Below, piece after piece: positions 36,317 through 44,078 of a DNA stretch of 64,000 nt. The notes beneath the pieces were generated by a model. That model saw only the letters and a list, made by a program, of their open reading frames with translations, made no database searches and had not been told where the DNA came from. The number at the start of each line of letters is the position of its first letter. The first letter of the stretch is position 1. This DNA is from Synechococcus sp. WH 7803 (GTDB taxonomy: Bacteria; Cyanobacteriota; Cyanobacteriia; PCC-6307; Cyanobiaceae), in assembly GCA_000063505.1 (NCBI GenBank), contig CT971583.1, positions 2,139,918-2,203,917 on the forward strand. The letters are read 5' to 3'. The translations under genes were made by a program, and so were the position numbers.

Positions 36317-38205
36317 ATCGGGCTGGTGTAAGCCCGCTCCTGACTGGTGTAGGGAGCCGTTTCAGGCATCTCGTCGTACAGGTTGTAGTTCTTGCGGTCA
36401 TAGGCGAGCCAGGTCGGCGTGGGGATCTCCAGGACACGGACGTAATAGAAGGCCTTTTGCGTGGGGTCAAAAGCTGGATCCTTCCAATACCCGGTCAAGG
36501 TGGGAGCGCCAATGGTGTTGGTGTAGGTGGCCTCACGCTCGTTCACGCTCGAGCCAACGGATGGCACCTTGCCATCGGCACGAGGCTTGCGCTGACCCGG
36601 ATCACTCCAGGAAACATCGAACACCTGTTCTTGAGTTTCACCATCGGCATCCAGCCAACCCTTGACCACCTGAATCCGATCGAGATTGGCGCCATCCGGA
36701 TCTTTCCGGGCCTGAATCAGCAAGGAGGGAATCTGCCCCTCGCTGGCCGCCATCAGATCGCCACCCATCGGCACACCCTTGGCACAGACCCGCTTGGCCC
36801 AGTCCGCCGCCTTGAGCTCATCACCGGTGTAGTCGTAACCGCCGTACACACGGACGGTGAGCCGGGTGCCGCTGGTGCCGAACACCTCCTTACGGTTCAT
36901 GGCATCCCAGAGCGCCGTGCGGGTGTTGCCCGAAGCCCACACCCCCGCCAAACCGGATGCACCGAGCTGAAGCGCCGTGAGGTCAAGGGACGGATCTTTC
37001 GACGACTTGATCAACACATCCTTCCAGCGTTCAGGGCTGGGCTCAAGCGCCGGGGACTTGCCCCACCAGTTATCTTCCGCTGTGGAGGGAAGGCTGGAGT
37101 GGGAGTCGGTGGAGCCGATCAAACCAAATTTGAACGGGTTCACACCGAGTTGCTGCTCCAGCTGAAGGCCCCGACGCAGAGCGGCACGGGTGTACTCGTA
37201 GGGGAGCATGTCCGGCGTCGTGGGCTTGATCCCGCCGAGATTGGAGTTATCAACAATGTTGAACCCGGCGAATTCATCTTCCGGCGAAAGCATCGGATGG
37301 GTTTCGCCGGTGCCCTTGGCCTGCGTCACCTCCACCAGAGGCTCAAAGCGATGGCGCATGCGGGCGTAGTCGGCATCAATCGGTTCGCCAGTTTTTTGGT
37401 GCCGCGGCAGAAACATCGTGCCGCTTGAGAGGTTGCCGTTGTGAGGGATGGCCAACACCCGCCCACCAGTTTTCTCCTCGTAGAAGTTCATGAAGCGCCA
37501 GAGATCCTCCACGTTCTCGGAATCGAAATTGGAGAACGGCAGGATCTGATCCACCAGTGCTTTGTTGTCGCGGAAGACAACCACCCGGTGGAGATTGCCG
37601 CCGCCGGGCTGACTCGTCCACTCGTAGCCGATCAGCGCTGTGAACTTGCCGGGATCGTTAAACCGCTCCGCCACCTCGGTGTTGTATTTCCAGACGTTTT
37701 GCATGAAGGACTCGTTGGAGATCTTCGCTTCCGATCCCTTGGCCATCTTTTGCACCAGCAGATAGAAAGCCTCGCGGCCCTGGCCAGCTTTGAGCATCTC
37801 GTTGAGCTGCTGGCCGAGAGACGACTTGAGCAGTTCAGGGTCGGAGTCCGCCAAGCCCTGAGCAAGGCCGAGGTTTTCGGCATGGTCTGCCACCACAAGA
37901 AAGTCGAGCGGTCGCTTTAAAGCCGCCTTCTGACCGGAATTGCTGGTGACCGTCTCACCCTTGGCAAAGCGATAGGCTTCCTCCAGCCCCAGCTTCGTCC
38001 CCGCCAGACCGGCGTCAGGCGACAACGCCGTATGGAGGTGGGTGTCACCGAAGTAAGCGCGGTTGCCACTGGCACACTGTGAGTCCTCGATTACCGCCGA
38101 TGCCGCGCCCTTGGACTCCAGGGGAGTGCCAGGTCCACTGGCGCAAGAGGAAAGCCCGGAGGCCAGAGCCATCACCCCCGTCAGTGCCAGAGCACGAATA
38201 CGCAT
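36298..38205 (-). CDS. DUF3604 lipoprotein, PHP-like metal enzyme of unknown role
   Basis: This 635-residue protein begins with a lipoprotein signal (LSSC lipobox, Cys at residue 21). The DUF3604 family has PHP-like metal sites: here YFGDTHLHTALSPDAG near residue 52, VVADHAENLG near 103, IPHNGNLSSG near 255 and GLIGSTDSHSSLPSTAEDNW near 365. Function in this family is uncharacterised; a metal-dependent hydrolase is inferred. It is the first gene of a five-gene cluster, and the sequence upstream is followed by a duplicated fragment of the neighbouring dehydrogenase gene. Confidence 0.83.
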   Translation of the reverse strand: MRIRALALTGVMALASGLSSCASGPGTPLESKGAASAVIEDSQCASGNRAYFGDTHLHTALSPDAGLAGTKLGLEEAYRFAKGETVTSNSGQKAALKRPLDFLVVADHAENLGLAQGLADSDPELLKSSLGQQLNEMLKAGQGREAFYLLVQKMAKGSEAKISNESFMQNVWKYNTEVAERFNDPGKFTALIGYEWTSQPGGGNLHRVVVFRDNKALVDQILPFSNFDSENVEDLWRFMNFYEEKTGGRVLAIPHNGNLSSGTMFLPRHQKTGEPIDADYARMRHRFEPLVEVTQAKGTGETHPMLSPEDEFAGFNIVDNSNLGGIKPTTPDMLPYEYTRAALRRGLQLEQQLGVNPFKFGLIGSTDSHSSLPSTAEDNWWGKSPALEPSPERWKDVLIKSSKDPSLDLTALQLGASGLAGVWASGNTRTALWDAMNRKEVFGTSGTRLTVRVYGGYDYTGDELKAADWAKRVCAKGVPMGGDLMAASEGQIPSLLIQARKDPDGANLDRIQVVKGWLDADGETQEQVFDVSWSDPGQRKPRADGKVPSVGSSVNEREATYTNTIGAPTLTGYWKDPAFDPTQKAFYYVRVLEIPTPTWLAYDRKNYNLYDEMPETAPYTSQERAYTSPIWYNPS

Positions 38206-38355
38206 TCAGTTGTCTTTGATCTAACCCCCTAATCCTGATCAGGGGGACAAGTCAGAGCAACAAGACAACGGCCAATGGCGCCCAAACTCTGCACTCCTGG
38301 GATCACCCACGACATTCCGACGCCGCCTGATTCGTTTCCACCCCCCCTGATATTA
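38206..38355 (-). promoter_or_regulatory. Upstream region of the DUF3604-HupE cluster
   Basis: This 150-base stretch should hold the promoter of the minus-strand cluster. The only clear structure is a six-base inverted repeat CCCCCT (38225-38230) and AGGGGG (38241-38246) with a 10-base loop, about 20 bases before the start codon. It is close enough to the start to affect translation or be an operator. No -10 element was confidently identified. Confidence 0.4.
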
Positions 38356-38514
38356 GCCGGTTCGCCAGGATCTGACTGCAATGGGCGTGAACCATGACCG
38401 GATCTGATCTCAAAGCACCCAGTCGACTCGCGTTCGTCGGCCTCGGTGCCCTTGGCCTGCCGATAGCCGCCAACCTGCACCGTGCCGGCTATTCATTGCA
38501 GGTGCACACCCGCA
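38356..38514 (+). pseudogene. Duplicated 5' end of the hydroxyisobutyrate-dehydrogenase-like gene
   Basis: The 159 bases match 39212-39370 with only two differences, both in the untranslated part just before the ATG. The copied coding part (38394-38514, first 40 codons) is identical to 39250-39370. The frame then hits a junction at 38514/38515 where pgk sequence begins in another frame, so no fused dehydrogenase-Pgk protein is made. Confidence 0.95.
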
Positions 38515-38710
38515 ATCGCCACCACCCTGGCGGAACTCAGCGCCAAGGGCTGCTGCACGATCATCGGCGGCGGTGACTCCGTGGCTGCTGTGGAGAAGGC
38601 CGGTCTGGCCGAGAAGATGTCCCACATCTCCACCGGTGGCGGCGCCAGCCTCGAACTGCTGGAAGGCAAGGTGCTGCCCGGTGTAGCCGCCCTCAACGAC
38701 GCCGCCTGAT
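38515..38710 (+). pseudogene. Duplicated 3' end of pgk
   Basis: The 196 bases match 32997-33192 with two differences: 38687 region GTG to GTA and 38703 region GCT to GCC, both silent in the pgk frame. The copy ends with the pgk TGA (38707-38709); similarity stops two bases later. The pgk frame is open back into the dehydrogenase fragment and could give a 75-codon peptide from 38482, but no expression signal supports it. Confidence 0.95.
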
Positions 38711-38722
38711 TCGCGCACAAGC

Positions 38723-39172
38723 TCATGCTGTGGCCGCCCCTGACGGGGCGGCTTTTTTGATGGGTTGCACTGTGAACTGGGGCGACCTGAGGTCCAGTTG
38801 CGGATCCAGCAGGGGAGCCAGGCCGTAGTGCGTGCGCAGGGCGTTGATGCGCTTCAGGCCTTCCAGGCGCAGCGCGAATGTCGCTTGCCGTTCCTTGCGT
38901 TTACAGGCGCGATAGGCCTCAGCCGTGAACGCAGAACGGATGCAGCGCTCCGACATCTGCAGGATGAACACCCGGCGGCTGTGGCTGTCCAGCTCCCACC
39001 GTCGTCGCACCTGGGCAAGCTCCCGTTGCTGGGCTGGTTGAAGCCGTTCCCAACCCGGCGGGTGCTGGCTGAGCTCGGCCTGCACGTGACCGACCTGAAG
39101 ACTCAACGCAACCAGCAGGGAGCAGGGAAGCAACAGAAGCCTGCGGTTGCTTCGAAGTGACGAAACACGCAT
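38723..39172 (-). CDS. Small secreted protein of unknown function
   Basis: From ATG 39172 the protein has 149 residues with a signal peptide (about 1-32, ending HVQA) followed by a basic, helix-rich mature part with a pair of cysteines (SERCIRSAF, AYRACKRKE). An ATG six codons upstream (39190) is an alternative start. No known domain was recognised. Its C-terminal codons form one arm of the terminator hairpin at 38733-38759, so it is arranged convergently with the pgk tail copy, and it is divergent from the dehydrogenase gene. Confidence 0.7.
   Translation of the reverse strand: MRVSSLRSNRRLLLLPCSLLVALSLQVGHVQAELSQHPPGWERLQPAQQRELAQVRRRWELDSHSRRVFILQMSERCIRSAFTAEAYRACKRKERQATFALRLEGLKRINALRTHYGLAPLLDPQLDLRSPQFTVQPIKKAAPSGAATA
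38733..38759 (+). terminator. Strong terminator behind the pgk tail copy
   Basis: A GCCGCCCC/CGGGGCGGC stem with loop TGA is followed by six T. It lies 24 bases after the duplicated pgk stop codon and overlaps the last codons of the converging gene at 38723. I infer it was the original terminator of pgk before rearrangement. Confidence 0.88.
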
Positions 39173-39249
39173 CTGTTCAGGGTTAGGCATGGACCGCTGA
39201 AATCTGGGTTGGCCGGTTCGCCAGGATCTGACTGAGATGGGCGTGAACC

Positions 39250-40158
39250 ATGACCGGATCTGATCTCAAAGCACCCAGTCGACTCGCGTTCGTCGGCCTC
39301 GGTGCCCTTGGCCTGCCGATAGCCGCCAACCTGCACCGTGCCGGCTATTCATTGCAGGTGCACACCCGCAGCCGCAGCGCCGAGAACGATCCGAGCCTGC
39401 ATCAAGGCGACCCAGCCGCAGCGACCCTTTGCTGCGCATCACCCGCTGATGCTGTTCAGGGCTGTCAGGCCCTCGTGCTCTGCGTCAGTGATGACGCCGC
39501 CGTGGAGGCTGTGCTCTGGGGAGACAACGGGGCTGGGCCTGCACTCGCGGAAGGGAGCCTGGTGATCGACTGCTCCACCATCAGCCCATCCACATCCCAG
39601 CGCATGGCACGACGCCTGGCGCACCGTGGCGTGCGCTATCTCGACGCCCCCGTGACCGGAGGAACGGAAGGAGCCAAAGCCGGCACGCTCACCGTGCTCT
39701 GTGGCGGCAGCGACGCCGATCTGGATCGCGCCATGCCAGTACTGGAGACGATCGGTGGCTCGATTCACCACTTCGGCGCTGTTGGCAGCGGCCAACAGGT
39801 GAAAGCGGTGAACCAGGTGCTGGTGGCCGGCAGCTATGCCGCTGTGGCCGAAGCCATCGCCCTCGGGCAGCACCTGCAGCTGCCAATGCAGCAGGTGGTG
39901 AATGCTCTCCGGCACGGCGCCGCCGGATCCTGGGCCTTGGAGCACCGCTCCAGCGCCATGCTCAGCGATCACTATCCCCTCGGCTTCAAGCTGGCGCTCC
40001 ATCACAAAGATCTCGGCATCGCTCTCCAAGCCGCAGCCGAGGCCGGCCTGGACCTACCGATCACCCAGGCTGTGCAGGCTCAGGAACAGACGCTGATGAA
40101 CGCAGGCCTGGGTGACGCCGATGTGTCCGCCCTGCGCAGACATCTGCCCAGGGTGTGA
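39250..40158 (+). CDS. 3-hydroxyisobutyrate dehydrogenase-like NAD(P)-dependent oxidoreductase
   Basis: The 302-residue protein has an N-terminal Rossmann motif [15 protein letters not shown], the substrate-binding DAPVTGGTEGAKAGTL and the catalytic lysine in VGSGQQVKAVNQVLVAG, all typical of the beta-hydroxyacid dehydrogenase family (HIBADH, GarR, glyoxylate reductase). The physiological substrate is unclear; glyoxylate/succinic semialdehyde reductases are in the same family. Its first 121 coding bases are duplicated at 38394-38514. Confidence 0.88.
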   Translation: MTGSDLKAPSRLAFVGLGALGLPIAANLHRAGYSLQVHTRSRSAENDPSLHQGDPAAATLCCASPADAVQGCQALVLCVSDDAAVEAVLWGDNGAGPALAEGSLVIDCSTISPSTSQRMARRLAHRGVRYLDAPVTGGTEGAKAGTLTVLCGGSDADLDRAMPVLETIGGSIHHFGAVGSGQQVKAVNQVLVAGSYAAVAEAIALGQHLQLPMQQVVNALRHGAAGSWALEHRSSAMLSDHYPLGFKLALHHKDLGIALQAAAEAGLDLPITQAVQAQEQTLMNAGLGDADVSALRRHLPRV

Positions 40159-40160
40159 GG

Positions 40161-40904
40161 TCAGGGCTTGAGCTTGCTGCTCTCGTCAACCACCTGCACC
40201 CGCTTGCTCACCGTGACGATGCCATCGGGATGCACCAGCAGAGCAGCCCAGACCTGCGATCCCGGTTGAAAGGGAGCCTGAACAGATTTGAAGAGTCCAC
40301 CGCCACCGAGAGGTTCCAACTGGATGTCGGGGCTTTTCTGCTGCAGCACTTGCTGCGGCGTCACGGAGATCAACCCTCCGGCCAGCAACGCCTTGCCGAG
40401 GGGTTGATCCACCACCACATCCACGTCGTAGCGGCTGCCGGTGAGCACGGTGTCTGGGATCAGCAATGAGATCGGCAGGGGCTTGCTGGCACTGGTGAGC
40501 ACGGATTGATCGCTGAGGATCTCCTGATCAGCGATCAGCCCGTTCTCCACAGACAGGGCAACCGTCTGTTGGGCCTGAAAGGAATAACTGAGCCCGTCCT
40601 GCTGGCGCGTGCCGCTCACGGCGAATTCCACGGTCTGGCGGCCATCGTTGAGGGGCTGACCGGCTCTGACGGCCCAACGGGTTTCCGGGAAGCGTTCGGT
40701 GAAGCGGCGGAAACGATCAGCGAAGGCGCTTGTTTGCTCTGGAACCATCAACGCTTCCAGTTGCTTGCTGCTGTCGTCGGCATTGAGCGCCTGCTGCAGA
40801 CGGCTGCTGAGATCAGCGCCCGGTTGCGCTCGCAGCGGCAGTGCGCTGAACAGCGCCGTCCCGCACATCCATGACGCCATTGCGACACGCAGGAACGGGA
40901 CCAT
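40161..40904 (-). CDS. Exported conserved protein of unknown function
   Basis: The 247-residue protein has an N-terminal signal peptide (about 5-27, ending LRA), a short helical stretch, and a beta-rich mature part. A segment that reads TRWAVRAGQPLNDGRQTVEFAVSG and another ISLLIPDTVLTGSRYDVDVVVDQPL look like immunoglobulin-like strands. I do not recognise a named family. It converges on the dehydrogenase gene with 2 bases between and is divergent from murG. Confidence 0.7.
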   Translation of the reverse strand: MVPFLRVAMASWMCGTALFSALPLRAQPGADLSSRLQQALNADDSSKQLEALMVPEQTSAFADRFRRFTERFPETRWAVRAGQPLNDGRQTVEFAVSGTRQQDGLSYSFQAQQTVALSVENGLIADQEILSDQSVLTSASKPLPISLLIPDTVLTGSRYDVDVVVDQPLGKALLAGGLISVTPQQVLQQKSPDIQLEPLGGGGLFKSVQAPFQPGSQVWAALLVHPDGIVTVSKRVQVVDESSKLKP

Positions 40905-40959
40905 GAAACTGCCTCTTGAATCGATTTAAGTTAAGCCCCGTTTTTAAGATCCGCCCTCC
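40905..40959 (+). promoter_or_regulatory. Divergent promoter region upstream of murG
   Basis: This short gap is distinctly AT-rich (…GATTTAAGTTAAG… and GTTTTTAAGAT) compared with the flanks and must hold promoters for murG and for the exported protein. A TAAGAT-like -10 candidate for murG is at about 40946-40951. No clear -35 was seen. Confidence 0.35.
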
Positions 40960-42036
40960 ATGCCCCGGCTCCTGATCGCCGCCAGCGGCACCGGCGGACA
41001 TCTCTTTCCGGCGTTGTCGGTTGCGGATGCACTTCCGGCCGGGTGGAGCGCGCACTGGCTGGGCGTGCCGGACCGACTTGAAACCACATTGGTTCCTGAG
41101 CGCTACCCACTCACCACGGTGAACGCCGGTGGACTGCAGGGGCGAGGCCTCAAGAAGGTTGTGCAACTGCTCCGCCTGCTGGCGGCCAGTCGCGACGTTC
41201 GCCGGCTGATTCGACGCAACGGCATCGATGTGGTGTTCACAACGGGGGGCTACATCGCCGCCCCGGCCATCCTTGGGGCCCGCTGGAGCGGCGTTCCGGT
41301 GGTGCTGCATGAATCCAATGCCATCCCTGGCCGGGTGACCCGGCTGCTGGGACGCGCCTGCACCCAGGTGGCGATCGGTTTACCAGCCGCCGCCAGGCGC
41401 ATCCCCGGCTGCAAGGCGATCGTGACGGGGACGCCGGTGCGCAACAGCTTTCTCCAGACCCAGACCCTGCCTGACTGGGTGCCGCAAGGGCCCGGCCCAC
41501 TCCTGGTGGTGATGGGCGGCAGCCAAGGTGCTCTTGGACTGAACCGCATGGTGCGCCCCCTGCTGCCCATGCTGCTGAGCGAAGGCTGCCGGGTGGTGCA
41601 TCTCACCGGCAGCAACGATCCCGATGTGAACAGCATCAAGCATCCCGGCTTCGCCGAACGCCCCTTCAGCGATGCCATTCCAGCGCTGTTGCAGCATGCC
41701 GATCTGGCCATCAGCCGCGCCGGCGCAGGCAGCCTGAGTGAACTCGCCGTGAGCGGCACCCCCACCGTGCTGGTGCCGTTTCCCCAGGCCGCCGATCGCC
41801 ATCAGGATGCGAATGCCGCCTGCGCCGCAGCGCTCGGTGCTGCAGTGATCGTGCATCAACACGGGCCCAGCGAACCGACTCTGCGCCAGACCCTCTGGCG
41901 CTTGCTTGGCCCGAGGCTGCGGAGTTGTGATTCAGCCGCTGACCCGCTGGTGTCGATGGCGCAAGCGATGGGCACCCTTGCCGAAGCAGATGCGGATCAG
42001 CAGTTGGCCGCGTTGCTGCAGGGGCTGGTGCGGTGA
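40960..42036 (+). CDS. murG: UDP-N-acetylglucosamine--lipid I transferase
   Basis: MurG adds GlcNAc to lipid I to make lipid II on the inner face of the cytoplasmic membrane. Signatures: N-terminal [47 protein letters not shown], and the C-terminal nucleotide-binding stretch [31 protein letters not shown]. Length is 358, normal for the family. It ends one base before the convergent aminotransferase gene. Confidence 0.97.
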   Translation: MPRLLIAASGTGGHLFPALSVADALPAGWSAHWLGVPDRLETTLVPERYPLTTVNAGGLQGRGLKKVVQLLRLLAASRDVRRLIRRNGIDVVFTTGGYIAAPAILGARWSGVPVVLHESNAIPGRVTRLLGRACTQVAIGLPAAARRIPGCKAIVTGTPVRNSFLQTQTLPDWVPQGPGPLLVVMGGSQGALGLNRMVRPLLPMLLSEGCRVVHLTGSNDPDVNSIKHPGFAERPFSDAIPALLQHADLAISRAGAGSLSELAVSGTPTVLVPFPQAADRHQDANAACAAALGAAVIVHQHGPSEPTLRQTLWRLLGPRLRSCDSAADPLVSMAQAMGTLAEADADQQLAALLQGLVR

Positions 42037-42037
42037 C

Positions 42038-43171
42038 TCACCCCAGGGGCTGATGGCGAAGGGCCCTGCGCAGCGCCTGCAGGATGCGGCGATTGCCGCG
42101 GCGATCCTGAAGACCAATCCGCAGCCAACGCTCCCCCAGGCCCTCGAAAGAACGGCAATCGCGCAGCAACACCCCGCGCTGGGCCACCTGTTCGCGCAAC
42201 ACCAGCAACGACGCTTGCCCCTCCACGAGCAGATAGTTGGCGCTTGAAGGGCGTGGGTGGAGCCCAGGGAGCTGCCCCACCTGGTGCTGCAACCAGGCCC
42301 CCTCGTGGCGCACCCAATGCTGCACGCGTTGCTGCCAGCGCTCGAAGCCTTGTTGGTCGGCCAGCACAGCGGTGCCAGCGGCGAGCGCCAAACCATTCAC
42401 CGGCCAGGGATCGCGCCACTGACTCCACTGCTGAAGCCGCTCAGGCGCAGCGATGGCGTAACCCAGTCGCAACCCCGCCACCGCGAACAGCTTGGTGAGG
42501 CTGCGGATCACCACCAGGTTGGGGTGATCGGCGACGAGGGGAATCAACGACTGCTGCTCACCATTCGGCACCAATGGCAGAAAGGCTTCATCGCAGATCA
42601 CCAGGCGATGACGCGCCAAAAGCGGCTCCAGGGACGCGCGGCTCCAGAGCTGGCCGGTGGGGTTGTGGGGATTGGTGATCCAAACAACGGATGCATTCGC
42701 CAGCGAGTCCGGTGCGAGCGGCCAGGGATGGGGATCGCTCTGATCAGGCCAGGCGAGCGATAGCGGCACAGATTCACTGGCGGCGTCCCAGCAGCGCAGG
42801 GCCCGGGCGTAATCAGCGAATCCCGGCTGGGGCAGAGCACTGACCCCGAGCGCGGCCGCATCACGGGCCACCCATGTGAAGAGCTCGGCAGCACCGTTGC
42901 CGGGCAACACCTGCTCGGGCGGAACGCCATGCCAGGCAGCGATCGCTTCACGAAGCGCGGCTTGGCGGCGATCGGGATAGTCACGCAGGGCACTGCTGCG
43001 CATGGCCTCAGCAAGGGCCTGCTGCAAGCGGCGGGGTGGAGAAAACGGCACCAGTGAGGCGCTGGCATCTAGAACCCGCCCTGGATTCAGGCCAAACCGC
43101 TGCGCCTCCTGGATCAGGTTGCCGCCATGGGGAGGTGGTCTGTGGCCCAAAGCGACTGCCGGCGACACCAC
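42038..43171 (-). CDS. CobD/HisC-like PLP aminotransferase-family protein (threonine-phosphate decarboxylase-like)
   Basis: From GTG 43171 the protein has 377 residues and begins VVSPAVALGHRPPPHGGNL. The pattern HGGNL…LDASASLVPFSPP is like the start of CobD (threonine-O-3-phosphate decarboxylase, B12 side chain), followed by ITNPHNPTG and the PLP-lysine motif RSLTKLFAVAGLRLGY. The reading frame stays open another 170 codons upstream, but that is antisense to the pentapeptide gene and has low-complexity composition, so it is excluded. HisC activity is an alternative. Confidence 0.78.
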   Translation of the reverse strand: MVSPAVALGHRPPPHGGNLIQEAQRFGLNPGRVLDASASLVPFSPPRRLQQALAEAMRSSALRDYPDRRQAALREAIAAWHGVPPEQVLPGNGAAELFTWVARDAAALGVSALPQPGFADYARALRCWDAASESVPLSLAWPDQSDPHPWPLAPDSLANASVVWITNPHNPTGQLWSRASLEPLLARHRLVICDEAFLPLVPNGEQQSLIPLVADHPNLVVIRSLTKLFAVAGLRLGYAIAAPERLQQWSQWRDPWPVNGLALAAGTAVLADQQGFERWQQRVQHWVRHEGAWLQHQVGQLPGLHPRPSSANYLLVEGQASLLVLREQVAQRGVLLRDCRSFEGLGERWLRIGLQDRRGNRRILQALRRALRHQPLG

Positions 43172-43244
43172 TCCATCCTGCCCAGCGAGACTCGACGACG
43201 GGTGCAGACACCGATACAACCCGGTTGCTCGCTGAGCCCGCGTG

Positions 43245-44069
43245 ATGACTCGATCCTCCTGCCAACTTCGCTGGGCACCATGGGCCCTGATGCTGGGCAC
43301 CGCGCTGTTGGTGAATACAGGAGCACACGCCAATGAGTCCCTGATCAAAGTGCTGCATGAGCGCAGTTGTGAGGGCTGCCGCCTCGCCGATGCCGATCTC
43401 GTGCACGCCGATTTGCGCGACGCCAACCTGCGCGACGCCCAATTGATGCGCGCCAACCTGGGCCAGGCCCAGCTCGATGGGGCCGACCTCAGCCATGCAG
43501 ACCTGAGTTTCACCAGCCTGCGCGGTGCCTCCCTGCGCGGCGCCGACCTCACCGGCAGCAAGCTGTACGGCACCGACCTGCGAGACGCGGATCTCAGTGG
43601 TGCCCGCCTCAGCCCCCAAGCCCTGGAAGAAGCGCACTGGCAGGGAGCGCAGGGGATCGTTACAGGGTCGCGCAGCCACGCGGCACTGCACAACGCCGGC
43701 GTTGCAGCCTTTCAAGCAGGACGTTGGCCTGAAGCCGAGCAGTTGTTCAGCGATGCGATCCGCAGCGCTCCCAATGAACCCCTCAGCTGGGTGGCCCGCG
43801 GCATCAGCCGCAGCGAACAGGCCAAAGACGACCTGGCCGCCGCCGATTTCCGTTATGCGGCATCGCTGTATCAAGCGAGAGGATCCCAGGAGTGGGCGAA
43901 CCAGCTAACGGCTGCTGCCGACTCCGTGACCAAGCGGCGCTTCGAGAGTGACTCGGCAAATGAAGGGAAAGGGATGGGCAGCCAGTTCCTTCAAGGCGCC
44001 ATGGCAGGGCTGCGCATGCTGGCGCCGATTGCAGCCAAAGCCCTGGTTCCACTGGGGCTGGGGTTCTAA
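43245..44069 (+). CDS. Exported pentapeptide-repeat plus TPR protein
   Basis: The 274-residue protein has a signal peptide (about 8-27, ending AHA), a run of A(D/N)LxxAxL-type pentapeptide repeats (about 45-130: LADADLVHADLRDANLRDAQ and so on) forming a right-handed beta helix, then a TPR region (about 145-215: LHNAGVAAFQAGRWPEAEQLFSDAI). The role is unknown. ATG 43245 is used; the GTG before it (43242) is equally placed. It ends nine bases before the convergent pilQ. Confidence 0.82.
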   Translation: MTRSSCQLRWAPWALMLGTALLVNTGAHANESLIKVLHERSCEGCRLADADLVHADLRDANLRDAQLMRANLGQAQLDGADLSHADLSFTSLRGASLRGADLTGSKLYGTDLRDADLSGARLSPQALEEAHWQGAQGIVTGSRSHAALHNAGVAAFQAGRWPEAEQLFSDAIRSAPNEPLSWVARGISRSEQAKDDLAAADFRYAASLYQARGSQEWANQLTAAADSVTKRRFESDSANEGKGMGSQFLQGAMAGLRMLAPIAAKALVPLGLGF

Positions 44070-44078
44070 GAACGCCGC

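Noticed and set aside
38482-38709. 75-codon peptide from the dehydrogenase/pgk chimera
   Set aside because: Its first ten codons are in the wrong frame of the dehydrogenase fragment and no ribosome binding site is visible. It is better viewed as a by-product of recombination.
38356-39374. Direct repeats considered as an insertion-sequence or integron boundary
   Set aside because: No transposase, integrase, terminal inverted repeats or target-site duplication is seen. The repeats are parts of two ordinary genes, which fits recombination better.
43172-43693. N-terminal extension of the CobD-like gene
   Set aside because: It is antisense to the pentapeptide protein and its Arg/Ser/Ala-rich translation reflects the complement of the pentapeptide repeats.
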